Counted from the stretch's first letter, positions 8,536-17,946 are shown. The stretch is DNA of 64,000 nt from Burkholderia sp. Bp8992 (GCF_003853705.1 NZ_QTQI01000004.1:310001-374000), one strand, 5' to 3'. Made by a program: numbers and translations. The notes: generated from the sequence alone by a model not told the origin.

Positions 8536-9276
8536 ACACCCCTACCGCCAATAGCACACCAGCTGCAGCCGCCAGTTTTATGCGAGTTCGAATTGCATGG
8601 CAAAAAAAATTCAATGAACTCGCACCGCTCCGCATTTTCAGACGATGCTCCACCACCAAACCAACATACGACGCAACATCGACGACCGAAAACGGGAACC
8701 CGGACAGTGAAGTCAGTGGCCGCCCAATCGCTACCCCACCTCACATATCGCCGATCACTTTACTTCTGACCGGTACTAAAACTGTGTTGTTGATAAACGG
8801 CAGGAGCACAGCCACATCCTCGATTCTGGTACTACCGCGCTCGCGGTTGGATGTGGCCTGGTACCTTTACCCCCCAGCAAAAATTCAAGCGCTTACGGTC
8901 CGTTTTTTGTGCCAGGAATGAATGCTGGTGTGCTCGCATGCTGATCGGTTCGATCAGCATATCTTCGCTTTTCCTGCCCGCCATTCCAGGCACGACGCGC
9001 TGCCAGGCACTTTGCGTAGCCCTCATCGAGTTGAGCCTCCAGCGTAGGTCACGCTCATCCACAGCACCGCCATGTGGGAGCAGCGAAAGTCGGCCGACGG
9101 TCGCCCCCGAGCGTCGTCATTTCGCAGGTGTGCTTCGTACTTTCTTCATATACTGTCACCCGACAACGTCAGAATCACTATGCCTCACTCGCACGAATGA
9201 CAGGATGTAAACACGCATTCTGGATGGGGAAGTAAGCAGCTCCTGGCCAACGCTGAAGACAACGAGGAAACCCCGG
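8536..9276. other. 741-bp stretch without an intact gene; contains a 23-bp palindrome
   Basis: All frames here are short and broken, and none gave a recognisable protein. Base composition is mixed. ATGCTGATCG (8939-8948) and CGATCAGCAT (8952-8961) form a perfect 10-bp inverted repeat with a 3-base centre and no following T-run. It sits between an AT-rich acquired gene and a methyltransferase, so it looks like scar DNA from past insertion or deletion. Confidence 0.6.
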
Positions 9277-10362
9277 ATGAGATCAGACACACGGACTGGC
9301 AACCCAGGCAAAGTCGCGTTAGCTCGAGAAACATTCGCCCAACGTCAGGCAGACATGACGTCCAACTGGTACGAGGGAGTCAAGCAACGCGAGGGGGATG
9401 TGGATGCCTACATCGCGAAGCGACACGATGCCTACCTCGATCGATGGAAAGAGGCTGCCCGGTTCATTTGCGACGGATCGAAAGTGCTGGATGTCGGCGG
9501 CGGCAATCTCTTTCCGAAGTTGCTCGACTACCTGACGGGTCGCAAATTCGATTACTGGTATCTCGACGTGGACCAGCGCGCCGTAGATGGCTCGCGCGCA
9601 AGCGCGGCGACTTATGGCATTCCTGGCGATCACTTTGCGTTCGGCTACAACGATCAGTACTCGTTCCCGGATTCGACCTTCGATGCCGTTTTTTCGTCGC
9701 ACTGCATCGAACACAGCTTCGATCTGTTCAGCACATTCCGCGAACTGAACCGCATCATCAGAATGGGTGGCAATCTGTTGATGGCCGTGCCATTGGGTTG
9801 GGAAGTCAACCCGGAGCATCCGTACTTTTTCGGGCCGAATCACTGGGTGGCCCTAGTTGAAGATGCAGGATTCGAGATACGAGTCGCGCAGGTGGGAAGC
9901 GAATACCCCGAGGTAGGTCATGACTTCTTCATCGCGGCTCGCAAGATCAGCGAACCGAGTCTCGACTGGCGCATCAAGCCCGACGATTACCGAAAGGAAT
10001 CCTACACGTTCGTCAATTACGATGATGCAGCCGTGCGCTACGTAGGAAATCATTCGCTGACTACCCGACAAGATGGTTGGCACCTGCGTGGCAGCAACTG
10101 GGCTATCCGGGTAAATTTCCCGGACGCAGTCGAGGTACTACCCATCTTTCACAACCACGGATGGTCGGGTATCGTGCAGATCACCGGAGGCGCCCAGATT
10201 TCGCACCACGACCTCTTCTCATGGTTCCCCACCGTGCAGCCGGCGCGCCACCTCATTACCGCCCCAAGGAACAAGGATCGTGAACTGATAATTCATCCTT
10301 GCGGCAAGAATCCTGCGAGTCGCGCGATGGAAGCCGTGGTCTATGGGTTCATGTACCGCTAA
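9277..10362 (+). CDS. SAM-dependent class I methyltransferase
   Basis: 361-aa protein with a Rossmann methyltransferase domain in its first 220 residues. Motif I is VLDVGGGNLFPKLLDYL (about residues 70-86). A motif-II/III region, WYLDVDQRAVDGSRASA, follows, then the FDAVFSSHCIEH segment (post-II) typical of methyltransf_11/25 families. The C-terminal 130 residues are unassigned and beta-rich; they could bind substrate. The ATG at 9277 has GAGGAAA at 9261-9267. It lies at the rim of the capsule locus and probably methylates a polysaccharide sugar, but this is inference from position. Composition is intermediate between the sulfotransferase gene and core genes. Confidence 0.75.
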   Translation: MRSDTRTGNPGKVALARETFAQRQADMTSNWYEGVKQREGDVDAYIAKRHDAYLDRWKEAARFICDGSKVLDVGGGNLFPKLLDYLTGRKFDYWYLDVDQRAVDGSRASAATYGIPGDHFAFGYNDQYSFPDSTFDAVFSSHCIEHSFDLFSTFRELNRIIRMGGNLLMAVPLGWEVNPEHPYFFGPNHWVALVEDAGFEIRVAQVGSEYPEVGHDFFIAARKISEPSLDWRIKPDDYRKESYTFVNYDDAAVRYVGNHSLTTRQDGWHLRGSNWAIRVNFPDAVEVLPIFHNHGWSGIVQITGGAQISHHDLFSWFPTVQPARHLITAPRNKDRELIIHPCGKNPASRAMEAVVYGFMYR

Positions 10363-10790
10363 CCTGCCGCACCCATCAATCGGCATTGAATTCTGTGCAA
10401 CACAGACATCGTCGAGGCAACGCACCAGCGCCACATGGTGATGAGTTCGGACCCGTGGCGCACCGGTGTAGCAGCACTCCGCGTGGCATCTGCTCGGGAC
10501 CGTACGGACCATTCGGGCCTCGCAACGAAACGATGCGGCGACTGCTGCCGCTCGCTTACACGTCCGGGCTTCGAATGTACCGTCAGCAACTCGACCCTGT
10601 TACGTGGAATTGGCAGCACTCGCCCTTCGCAATAGCCCCTCTCATTCGCAATTTTTCTGTTCAAGGGCTATGTATGAACGCACCCGATATACCTCGAACA
10701 ATGCCTTCCCGTCCGTCGTTCCTCGCGCCAAGGACGACGAAGTTTCTATAATGATCTGTATTTATTGATACTGCCCGACTAAGAGCCCCC
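10363..10790. other. Intergenic region before mscS with a promoter-like TATAAT
   Basis: 428 bp with no credible gene; short open frames here have poor codon use. TATAAT at 10747-10752 is a good -10 element 38 bp before the mscS start, but the -35 position shows no match. This stretch marks the switch from accessory capsule DNA to conserved core chromosome. Confidence 0.5.
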
Positions 10791-11603
10791 ATGATCGATC
10801 TCGCCACCGCCCAGCAATTCCTGATGACCCGCGGCCTCGACTTCGGCCTCAACCTCCTCGCCGCGATTGCATTGTGGTTCGTCGGCCGCTGGGCGATCCG
10901 CATCGCTACCCGCCTGCTCGGCAAGGTCGTCCGCCGCAGCGGCAAGGTCGACCCGACGCTCACCGACTACCTGACCTCCGTCGTCGGCGTGCTGCTGACG
11001 ATCCTGCTGATCCTCGCGATCCTGCAGATCTTCGGCGTGCAGACCACCTCGTTCGCGGCACTGCTCGCCGGCCTCGGCCTCGCGATCGGTACCGCCTGGG
11101 GCGGCCTGCTCGCGCATTTCGCCGCCGGCGTGTTCATGCAGGTGCTGCGCCCGTTCAAGATCGGCGACGTGATCAACGCGGGCGGCGTCACCGGCACGGT
11201 GAAGGAACTCGGCCTGTTCGGCACGACGATCGTCACCGCCGACAACATCGTCACGATCGTCGGCAACAACAAGATCTTCTCGGACAACATCGCCAACTAC
11301 AGCGCGACGTCGTACCGCCGTGTCGACCTGACCGCGAAGATCGCGAACGGCGTCGACGCGGTGGACGCGATCAACCGCCTGAAGTCGTCGATCCAGCAGA
11401 TCCCGAACGTACTGACCACCCCGGCGCCGGACGTCGGCGTGCTGCAGTTCACGCCGGAAGGCCCGCTGCTGTTCGTGCGCCCGTCCACGGCGCCCGAGCA
11501 CTACTGGCAGGTGTACTGCGACACCAACCGCGTGATCCTCGAGACGTTCCGCGACGCGCAATACCCGACGCCCGAAACGCCGGTCGCGCATCGCACCGCG
11601 TAA
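10791..11603 (+). CDS. mscS: Small-conductance mechanosensitive channel
   Basis: 270-aa MscS-family channel that opens under membrane tension to release solutes after osmotic downshock. Three hydrophobic segments are visible: around residues 18-36, 60-80 and 86-115. The last is the Gly/Ala-rich pore helix (AALLAGLGLAIGTAWGGLLA), followed by LRPFKIGDVI, the family hallmark at the start of the beta domain. The alpha/beta C-terminal domain ends in a short disordered tail. The length is near that of E. coli MscS. It stands alone on the plus strand and ends in a strong shared terminator. Confidence 0.93.
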   Translation: MIDLATAQQFLMTRGLDFGLNLLAAIALWFVGRWAIRIATRLLGKVVRRSGKVDPTLTDYLTSVVGVLLTILLILAILQIFGVQTTSFAALLAGLGLAIGTAWGGLLAHFAAGVFMQVLRPFKIGDVINAGGVTGTVKELGLFGTTIVTADNIVTIVGNNKIFSDNIANYSATSYRRVDLTAKIANGVDAVDAINRLKSSIQQIPNVLTTPAPDVGVLQFTPEGPLLFVRPSTAPEHYWQVYCDTNRVILETFRDAQYPTPETPVAHRTA

Positions 11604-11632
11604 CGCAAGCAGCAGCCGAACCGCACGGACGA

Positions 11633-11663
11633 AAAAAAAGCGTGGCACCCGCCACGCTTTTTT
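11633..11663. terminator. Bidirectional intrinsic terminator between mscS and dedA
   Basis: GCGTGGC (11640-11646), loop ACCC, GCCACGC (11651-11657), then six T. Eight A precede the stem, so the same hairpin serves the convergent dedA on the minus strand. Confidence 0.9.
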
Positions 11664-11693
11664 ATTGAATCGAAAAAACGGAACCGCCCGTGC

Positions 11694-12377
11694 TCAGCGC
11701 CCACCCGCCTTCGGCACATTGTCCGACTGCTTCCGGCGCACCAGCTTCCACGCCGCGCCGAGCGCGACCGGCACGATCGCCGCGCCGATCCCGACCAGCA
11801 CGATCACGTTCAGGTACTGGCGGATGAACGGGATGTTGCCGAAGAAATAGCCGAGCAGCACGAGCAGCAGCACCCAGACCAGCGCACCGATCACGTTGAA
11901 GAGCTGGAAGCGCACGGCGCTCATCGACGACGCGCCCGCGACGAACGGCGCGAACGTGCGCACGACCGGGATGAAGCGTGCGAGCACGATCGTCTTGCCG
12001 CCGTGCTTGTCGTAGAACGAGTGAGTCTTCTGCAGCGCGGCGCGGTCGAGGAAGCGCTCGAGCACCGGGATATGCGTATTGAACACCTTCGGGCCGACCC
12101 AGCGGCCGATCAGGTAGTTCACGGTGTTGCCGGAAATCGCCGCGACGAGCAGCAGGACGATCAGCGCGCCGACGTTCATTTCGCCGCTCGCCGCGAACGC
12201 GCCGCCGATGAACAGCAGCGAATCGCCCGGCAGGAACGGGAACACGACGAGCCCCGTCTCGCAGAACACGATCAGGAACAGCACGAGATAGACCCACGCG
12301 CCATACTGCCGGATGAAATCGCCGAGGAAGGCGTCGATATGCAGGACAAGGTTGACGAAATGAAGCAGCGTATCCAA
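11694..12377 (-). CDS. dedA: DedA-family membrane protein
   Basis: Integral membrane protein of the DedA/SNARE-associated family, linked to undecaprenyl-phosphate or lipid flipping and proton homeostasis. The family core is clear: FCETGLVVFPFLPGDSLLF, HGGKTIVLARFIPVVRTFAP and FVAGASSMS. Several strongly hydrophobic helices follow, ending in a basic tail. I chose the TTG at 12377 (LDTLLHFVNLVLHIDAFLG), which aligns with the E. coli DedA start and has GAGGGA 9 bases upstream; this gives 227 aa. Longer in-frame starts add only a proline-rich, non-homologous stretch. It is divergent from mutL. Confidence 0.9.
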   Translation of the reverse strand: MDTLLHFVNLVLHIDAFLGDFIRQYGAWVYLVLFLIVFCETGLVVFPFLPGDSLLFIGGAFAASGEMNVGALIVLLLVAAISGNTVNYLIGRWVGPKVFNTHIPVLERFLDRAALQKTHSFYDKHGGKTIVLARFIPVVRTFAPFVAGASSMSAVRFQLFNVIGALVWVLLLVLLGYFFGNIPFIRQYLNVIVLVGIGAAIVPVALGAAWKLVRRKQSDNVPKAGGR

Positions 12378-12549
12378 ATGCGATTCCCTCGAAGGCGATA
12401 GGGCCGGAACGGCCGGAACAGGCCAGAGATGGCGGAGGCGCCCGCCAGCCAAGGCGGCGCGCGCACTGGCGTGATGATACCGAAACTACCTTAAGGCTCC
12501 GTGAAAAAACGTAACGGTTCGCCGCCCCGGCACGCGGGCGCGGCCTCGC

Positions 12550-12555
12550 TATAAT
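12550..12555 (+). promoter_or_regulatory. TATAAT -10 element almost abutting mutL
   Basis: A consensus TATAAT ends 6 bases before the mutL ATG at 12562. If used, transcription would begin at or within a base or two of the start codon. No good -35 is visible about 17 bp upstream. Confidence 0.5.
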
Positions 12556-12561
12556 TCGGCC

Positions 12562-14565
12562 ATGTCCGATATCACCGAAACGGCCGCGGGCGCCGCGCCC
12601 GCCCCCGCTGCGCGCCCGCTGCGCGCGATCCAGCCCCTGCCCGACCAGCTGATCAGCCAGATCGCCGCCGGCGAGGTCGTCGAACGCCCGGCGTCGGTCG
12701 TGAAGGAGCTGCTCGAGAACGCGATGGACGCCGGCGCGACGTCGCTGCGCATCGTGCTGGAAGAAGGCGGCGTGAAGCGCATCTCGATCACCGACGACGG
12801 CTGCGGGATCCCGCCCGACGAGCTGGCGCTCGCGCTGATGCGCCACGCGACCAGCAAGATCCGCTCGCTCGAGGAGCTCGAAGCGGTCGCGACGCTGGGT
12901 TTTCGCGGCGAAGCGCTCGCGTCGATCGCGTCGGTCGCCGAGATGTCGATCACGAGCCGGACGGCCGATGCCGCGCACGCGATGAAGATCGATGCGCAGA
13001 CGGGCGTGCTGTCGCCCGCCGCCGGCTCGACCGGCACGACGATCGAGGTGCGCGAGCTGTACTTCAACACGCCCGCGCGGCGCAAGTTCCTGAAGAGCGA
13101 GCAGACGGAGTTCGGCCACTGCCTGGAAATGATCCGCCGGGCGGCGCTCGCGCGGCCGGACGTCGCGATCTCGGTGCTGCACAACGGCAAGGCCGTCGAG
13201 CATTGGAACGCGACCGAGCCCGCGCAGCGCGTCGCGAAGATCCTCGGCGACAGCTTCGCGACCGCACACCTGCCGCTCGACGAACAGGCCGGCCCGCTGG
13301 CCGTCTACGGCTGCGCCGGGCTGCCGACCGCGAGCCGCGGGCGCGCCGACCAGCAGTATTTCTTCGTCAACGGCCGCTTCGTGCGCGACAAGCTGCTGAC
13401 GCACGCGGTGCGCGCAGCCTACGAGGACGTGCTGCACGGCGACCGCTACCCGTCGTACGTGCTGTTCCTCGACCTGCCGCCCGAAGCCGTCGACGTGAAC
13501 GTGCATCCGTCGAAGATCGAGGTGCGCTTCCGCGATTCGCGCTCGATCCACCAGTACGTGTTCCATGCGGTCCAGCGCGCGCTCGCGCGCCACGCGGGCG
13601 CGTCGCCGGAAACCACGGCGGGCGGCCATGCCGCGCATATCGAACCCGCGCCGCGCGGGCCGTCGTCGTTCCTGGACACGCCGCTCGGGCAGAGCCAGGG
13701 GCACGCGTCCGGGACCGGGACCGGCGGCATGGGCGGCGGCTTCTCGTCGCCGTCGTCGTCCTCGTCGTCGGGCAACACCTGGATGCGCCAGGCGCGGATG
13801 ACGCAGGGCACGCTGCCGGTCGCGCAGCCGCTCGCGCTCTACGACGCGCTGTTCGGCCGCAAGGATACGGGCGCCGGCACGCCGGACGGCACGACGACCC
13901 TCGCCCGCGACGGGTTTGACGCGCCGATCGCGCCGCTGCCGGGCTTCACCGCATCGGCGATCGCGGCCACCGCGCACGACGAGCAGCCGCTCGGCTTCGC
14001 GCTCGGCCAGATCCACGGCATCTACGTGCTCGCGCAGAACGCGCACGGCCTCGTGATCGTCGACATGCACGCGGCGCACGAGCGGATCCTGTACGAGCAG
14101 TTCAAGAACGCGCTCGCGGATCGCACGGTCGCCGTGCAGTCGCTGTTGCTGCCGGTGTCGATGACGGCCACGCCGGTCGAGATCGGCACGGTCGAGGAAG
14201 AACGCGACACGCTCGAATCGCTCGGCTTCGACCTCGCGGTGCTGTCGCCGACGACGCTCGCGATCCGCGCGGTGCCGGCGCTGCTGAAGGACGCCGATCT
14301 GCAGTCGCTCGCGCGCGCGGTGCTCGCCGACCTGCATGCGTTCGGCGGCTCGCGCGTGCTCACCGAGCGCCAGCACGAACTGCTCGGCACGCTTGCTTGC
14401 CATCATGCGGTGCGCGCGAACCGGCGCCTGACGCTCGACGAGATGAACGCGCTGCTGCGCCAGATGGAGGCGACCGAACGCGCGGACCAGTGCAATCACG
14501 GCCGGCCGACCTGGTATCAGCTCACGCTGAACGATCTCGACCGTCTCTTCATGCGCGGGCAATGA
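12562..14565 (+). CDS. mutL: DNA mismatch repair protein MutL, endonuclease-type
   Basis: GHKL ATPase that couples MutS mismatch recognition to strand removal. ATPase motifs: [12 protein letters not shown] (about residues 49-60), DDGCGI (about 80) and [10 protein letters not shown] (about 113-122). A Gly/Ser-rich linker lies near residues 375-415 ([10 protein letters not shown], then a run of Ser). The C-terminal domain carries [12 protein letters not shown] starting at residue 501, a Q-to-M variant of the metal-binding endonuclease motif DQHA(x)2E(x)4E, plus [10 protein letters not shown] and CNHGRP near residue 644. This suggests a nicking MutL, as in species without MutH. The ATG at 12562 gives an extra N-terminal tail of about 25 residues compared with E. 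coli. Its stop overlaps the miaA start. Confidence 0.97.
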   Translation: MSDITETAAGAAPAPAARPLRAIQPLPDQLISQIAAGEVVERPASVVKELLENAMDAGATSLRIVLEEGGVKRISITDDGCGIPPDELALALMRHATSKIRSLEELEAVATLGFRGEALASIASVAEMSITSRTADAAHAMKIDAQTGVLSPAAGSTGTTIEVRELYFNTPARRKFLKSEQTEFGHCLEMIRRAALARPDVAISVLHNGKAVEHWNATEPAQRVAKILGDSFATAHLPLDEQAGPLAVYGCAGLPTASRGRADQQYFFVNGRFVRDKLLTHAVRAAYEDVLHGDRYPSYVLFLDLPPEAVDVNVHPSKIEVRFRDSRSIHQYVFHAVQRALARHAGASPETTAGGHAAHIEPAPRGPSSFLDTPLGQSQGHASGTGTGGMGGGFSSPSSSSSSGNTWMRQARMTQGTLPVAQPLALYDALFGRKDTGAGTPDGTTTLARDGFDAPIAPLPGFTASAIAATAHDEQPLGFALGQIHGIYVLAQNAHGLVIVDMHAAHERILYEQFKNALADRTVAVQSLLLPVSMTATPVEIGTVEEERDTLESLGFDLAVLSPTTLAIRAVPALLKDADLQSLARAVLADLHAFGGSRVLTERQHELLGTLACHHAVRANRRLTLDEMNALLRQMEATERADQCNHGRPTWYQLTLNDLDRLFMRGQ

Positions 14566-15539
14566 GCGCTTCTTCGCAGTCCAGCCCGACGACGATCGCC
14601 TGCCTGCTCGGCCCCACCGCTTCGGGCAAGACGGCCGCGGCGCTGGCGCTCGCCGCGCGCCGCCCGATCGAGATCGTCAGCGTCGATTCGGCGCTCGTCT
14701 ACCGCGACATGGATATCGGTACCGCGAAACCGTCGCGCGAAGAGCGCGCGAGCGTGCCGCACCACCTGATCGACATCATCGACCCGGCCGACGCGTATTC
14801 GGCCGCGGAATTCCGCTCGGACACGCTGCGCCTGGTCGGCGAGATCATCGCGCGCGGCCGCACGCCGCTGCTCGCCGGCGGCACGATGCTGTACTACAAG
14901 GCGCTGACGCAGGGGCTCAACGACCTGCCCGGCGCCGATCCGGACGTGCGCGCGACACTCGATGCCGAAGCCGCGCGCGACGGCTGGCCCGCGCTGCATG
15001 CACGGCTCGCGCAGGTCGATCCCGACACGGCCGCGCGGCTCGCGCCGAACGATTCGCAGCGGATCCAGCGTGCGCTCGAGATCTTCATGCTGAGCGGGCA
15101 ACCGATGTCGGTGCTGCTCGCCGCGCCGCGCCGCATCGACGACGCGGCCGCCACGTACCGCTTCGTGCCGGTCGCGCTCGAACCGTCGGATCGCGCGGTG
15201 CTTCACGCCCGGATCGCGCAGCGCTTCGACGCGATGCTCGACGCGGGCTTCATCGACGAAGTCGAACGGCTGCGGCGCCGCGAGGATCTCCATCCCGACC
15301 TGCCGTCGATGCGCTGCGTCGGCTACCGGCAGGCGTGGGAATTCCTCGACGGCGACACCGACTACCGGACGATGCGCGACAAGGGCATCTTCGCGACGCG
15401 CCAGCTCTGCAAGCGCCAGATCACGTGGCTGCGCGCGATGCCCGAGCGGATCGTAGTCGACTGCATCGCGCCCGACTCGACGGCCCGCGCGCTCGACGCG
15501 CTCGAACGCGTTCTCGACGGCGGCACGCCGGGAGGCTGA
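14562..15539 (+). CDS. miaA: tRNA dimethylallyltransferase
   Basis: Transfers the dimethylallyl group to A37 of tRNAs that read codons beginning with U. P-loop GPTASGKT lies at residues 17-24. The family signatures [29 protein letters not shown] and [22 protein letters not shown] follow, and the C-terminal [12 protein letters not shown] and [13 protein letters not shown] complete the enzyme. The ATG at 14562 overlaps the mutL stop as ATGA, so translation is probably coupled. The longer open frame upstream is mutL read out of frame. 325 aa is the normal length. Confidence 0.97.
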   Translation: MSASSQSSPTTIACLLGPTASGKTAAALALAARRPIEIVSVDSALVYRDMDIGTAKPSREERASVPHHLIDIIDPADAYSAAEFRSDTLRLVGEIIARGRTPLLAGGTMLYYKALTQGLNDLPGADPDVRATLDAEAARDGWPALHARLAQVDPDTAARLAPNDSQRIQRALEIFMLSGQPMSVLLAAPRRIDDAAATYRFVPVALEPSDRAVLHARIAQRFDAMLDAGFIDEVERLRRREDLHPDLPSMRCVGYRQAWEFLDGDTDYRTMRDKGIFATRQLCKRQITWLRAMPERIVVDCIAPDSTARALDALERVLDGGTPGG

Positions 15540-15544
15540 ACGCG

Positions 15545-16177
15545 TCAGCCCGCGTGACGCGCCGCGAGGCGCGCTCGCGCGCCGTCGACGATCCACGCGA
15601 TGCCGCGCTCGAAGGCTTCGTCGCCGCTGCATTCGCGCAGCACGGCCCAGCCCTTCGCGAGCAGCGGATACTCGGCCGCATCCGGCAGCGACGCGTCGGC
15701 GTCGCCGTCCGGTGCCGCCTGCTCCTCCAGCACCCAGCCGACCACGAAGCGGCCGATCGCCACCATCACGTCGACCGCTTCGTCCGGCGTAAAGCCGGCC
15801 TCACCCAGCAGCGCGACCTTGCGCTCGATCGAACTGAAATGCAGTGCGCGCGGCCGCGTCCCGGCATGCAGGCGTGCGCCGTCGCGATAGGCCAGCAACG
15901 CGCGACGAAAACTGCGCGCGTTCTCCGCGAGCCACGCATCCCATACGTCACCCGGCCGAGGCAGCGACCCGTCGTGGCGTTCGAGCATGATCGCCTCGGC
16001 CATCGCGTCGAGCAGCTCGCCCTTGCTCCTGAAATGCCAGTACAGCGTCGGCGACTGCACGCCGAGCCGCTCCGCGAGCCGCCGCGTCGACAGTCCGTCG
16101 ATCCCCACCTCGTCCAGCAATTCGAGCGCCGCGCGCAATACCGTGTCGCGCGTCAGCCGCGCGCTTGTGTCCTTCAT
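15545..16177 (-). CDS. tetR: TetR-type (tetracycline class) transcriptional repressor
   Basis: 210-aa repressor close to the true tetracycline repressors, not only the broad TetR superfamily. The N-terminal helix-turn-helix reads GLSTRRLAERLGVQSPTLYWHF. By alignment from memory, residues that hold tetracycline-Mg are kept: the His in ERHDGSLP (H64), ENARSF (N82, F86) and LHAGTRP (H100, T103, R104). The start is ATG 16177, immediately beside operator 1; a GTG three codons upstream is possible. It is divergent from the efflux gene, the classic arrangement, and convergent with miaA. Whether the natural inducer is tetracycline is untested. Confidence 0.9.
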   Translation of the reverse strand: MKDTSARLTRDTVLRAALELLDEVGIDGLSTRRLAERLGVQSPTLYWHFRSKGELLDAMAEAIMLERHDGSLPRPGDVWDAWLAENARSFRRALLAYRDGARLHAGTRPRALHFSSIERKVALLGEAGFTPDEAVDVMVAIGRFVVGWVLEEQAAPDGDADASLPDAAEYPLLAKGWAVLRECSGDEAFERGIAWIVDGARARLAARHAG

Positions 16178-16195
16178 CTCTATCACCGATAGGGA
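16177..16195. promoter_or_regulatory. tet operator 1
   Basis: TCTCTATCACCGATAGGGA differs at one central base from the Tn10 tetO2 site read on the opposite strand (TCTCTATCACTGATAGGGA, recalled). It touches the tetR start codon, so binding would repress tetR itself. Confidence 0.85.
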
Positions 16196-16213
16196 AACTG
16201 TGGAATACTCTGC

Positions 16214-16232
16214 ACTCTATCATCGATAGAGA
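16214..16232. promoter_or_regulatory. tet operator 2
   Basis: ACTCTATCATCGATAGAGA is a near-perfect palindrome and differs at two positions from Tn10 tetO1 (ACTCTATCATTGATAGAGT, recalled). It lies 8 bp before the efflux gene start, and its centre is 37 bp from that of operator 1. Confidence 0.85.
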
Positions 16233-16239
16233 GAAACTC

Positions 16240-17433
16240 TTGAATCCATCCCAGATTGCCATCCTGGCCACGGTCCTGCTCGACGCGATCGGCGTCGGGA
16301 TCGTGATGCCGATCCTGCCCGGGCTGCTGCGCTCGCTCGCCGGCGCGGGCAGCACCGATACCCACTACGGGATCCTGCTCGCGCTGTACGCGTTCGCGCA
16401 GTTCCTGTGCGCGCCGCTGCTCGGCGCGCTGAGCGACCGCTTCGGCCGCCGCCCCGTGCTGCTCGCGTCGCTCGCGGGCGCCGCGCTCGACTACCTGTTG
16501 ATGGCGCTCGCGCCGACACTCGCATGGCTTTACGTCGGGCGGCTGCTCGCCGGCATCACCGGTGCGAACGTCGCGGTCGCGACCGCCTATGTGACCGACG
16601 TGACGGCCGAGCCCGACCGCGCGCGGCGCTTCGGCCAGCTCGGCGCGATGATGGGCATCGGCTTCATCGCCGGCCCGCTGATCGGCGGGCTGCTCGGCGC
16701 GCTGCACCTGCGCGCGCCGTTCGTCGCGGCCGCGCTGCTCAATGCGCTGAATCTCGTGCTCGTGTGGCGCGCGCTGCCGGAATCGCGGCCGCGTTCGGCC
16801 CGCGAAGGTCGCGCGGTCGGCGCACTCAACCCGTTCGCGAGCCTGCGCCGGCTTAGCGGCGCGCCCGCGCTCGTGCCGCTGATCGGCATCTACGTGATCG
16901 TGGCGCTCGTGTCGCAAGCGCCCGCGACGCTGTGGATCCTGTACGGCCAGGAACATTTCGGCTGGTCGACGCCCGTCGCGGGGCTGTCGCTCGCCGGCTA
17001 CGGCGCGTGCCACGCGCTTGCGCAGGCGTTCGCGATCGGGCCGCTGATCGCGCGGCTCGGCGAGCGCCGCGCGCTCGCGCTGGGCCTCGCGGGCGACGCG
17101 CTCGGGCTCGCGGTGATCGCGTTCGCGACCGCCGCCTGGGTGCCGTTCGCGCTGCTGCCGCTGTTCGCGGCCGGCGGCATGACGCTGCCGGCGTTGCAGG
17201 CGATGCTCGCACGGCAGGTCGACGATGCGCGCCAGGGCGAGCTGCAAGGCACGCTCGCGAGCGTCGCCAGCCTGATCGGCGTCGCGGGGCCGCTGGTCGT
17301 CACCGCAACCTACGCGGCGACGCGCACGACATGGCCGGGGCTCGTATGGGCCGCCGCCGCGCTGCTCTACCTGCTGGTGCCGCCATTGCTGGCCGGCACG
17401 CGTCCGGCTGGCGCACCGCGGCCGTCGGCATGA
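16240..17433 (+). CDS. tetA: TetA-family MFS efflux transporter
   Basis: 397-aa, 12-helix major facilitator of the Tet(A)/(B)/(C) drug:proton antiporter group. Marks: VVLLDAIG-like helix 1 (LLDAIGVGIVMPILPGLLRSL), HYGILLALYAFAQFLCAP, motif A GALSDRFGRRPV in loop 2-3, GRLLAGITGAN in helix 4, and the late LPALQAMLARQVDDARQGEL. The start is TTG 16240 (LNPSQIAIL), matched by alignment with Tet(A) and placed just after operator 2, with GAGAGA upstream; there is no in-frame ATG nearby. Expression is probably induced through the divergent TetR. Substrate could be tetracycline or another compound. GC content equals that of the chromosome, so this is not a recent transposon insert. Confidence 0.88.
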   Translation: MNPSQIAILATVLLDAIGVGIVMPILPGLLRSLAGAGSTDTHYGILLALYAFAQFLCAPLLGALSDRFGRRPVLLASLAGAALDYLLMALAPTLAWLYVGRLLAGITGANVAVATAYVTDVTAEPDRARRFGQLGAMMGIGFIAGPLIGGLLGALHLRAPFVAAALLNALNLVLVWRALPESRPRSAREGRAVGALNPFASLRRLSGAPALVPLIGIYVIVALVSQAPATLWILYGQEHFGWSTPVAGLSLAGYGACHALAQAFAIGPLIARLGERRALALGLAGDALGLAVIAFATAAWVPFALLPLFAAGGMTLPALQAMLARQVDDARQGELQGTLASVASLIGVAGPLVVTATYAATRTTWPGLVWAAAALLYLLVPPLLAGTRPAGAPRPSA

Positions 17434-17470
17434 GCATCCGCGAACGCCACCGCCCTCCGTGCCGCCGTGC

Positions 17471-17866
17471 TCAATGCACGAGCGTCACGAGATTCGCGTC
17501 GCGCACGAGCTGCCAGCGGCCGTCGGTCTTGCGGAAAATCGTCAGCGTGTGGCCCGACCGGCGAATCGTGTCGCCACCCGGCGGCGTCGCCTCGATCTCG
17601 ATGAAATTGCGCATGTAGGCCCAGTCGCCGAGCACGCGCAGCTCGTCGATCCGGTAGCGGCCGTCGACCTTCGGCGCGTGCTCGCCGCCCGCGTTCGCGT
17701 CGCGCGACGCAGCCGCGAACGCCGCCTTGTCGAACGGCGGTTTGCCGGCCACCATGAAGATCGCGTCGTCGGCGATCAGGTCGAGTACGGTGGCCAGATC
17801 GCCGCGCCGGCTCGACACGAACCAGTTTTCCACGAGCGCGCGGATCGCATGTTCGTCTTCGGTCAT
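17471..17866 (-). CDS. SnoaL/NTF2-like protein (SgcJ/EcaC type)
   Basis: 131-aa protein with a single NTF2-like fold: IRALVENWFVSSRRGDLATVLDLIADDAIFM at the N-terminus, and SGHTLTIFRKTDGRWQLVRDANL at the end, the pattern of DUF4440/SnoaL-like small proteins. Such proteins bind small molecules or act as isomerases; no substrate can be assigned. The ATG at 17866 has a strong GGAGGG 6-7 bases upstream. It is convergent with the efflux gene and lies just downstream of the purM terminator. Confidence 0.75.
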   Translation of the reverse strand: MTEDEHAIRALVENWFVSSRRGDLATVLDLIADDAIFMVAGKPPFDKAAFAAASRDANAGGEHAPKVDGRYRIDELRVLGDWAYMRNFIEIEATPPGGDTIRRSGHTLTIFRKTDGRWQLVRDANLVTLVH

Positions 17867-17914
17867 CGTCGTCCCTCCTTCATCGGCGCGCGCGCCCATG
17901 CCACGCGGCACCCG

Positions 17915-17946
17915 AAAAAAAAACCGCCCGGATCGACTCCGGGCGG
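17915..17946 (-). terminator. Intrinsic terminator of purM
   Basis: CCGCCCGGA (17924-17932) pairs with TCCGGGCGG (17938-17946) around loop TCGAC. Nine A on the plus strand at 17915-17923 give the U-run for minus-strand transcription leaving purM. Confidence 0.9.

Noticed and set aside
8532..8744. Minus-strand short frames with a hydrophobic run (KLAAAAGVLLAVGVF)
   Set aside because: The signal-like run continues into the antisense of the sulfotransferase gene and has no ribosome site.
10299..10751. Open frames in the gap before mscS
   Set aside because: Irregular codon use, no motifs, and they overlap the likely mscS promoter.
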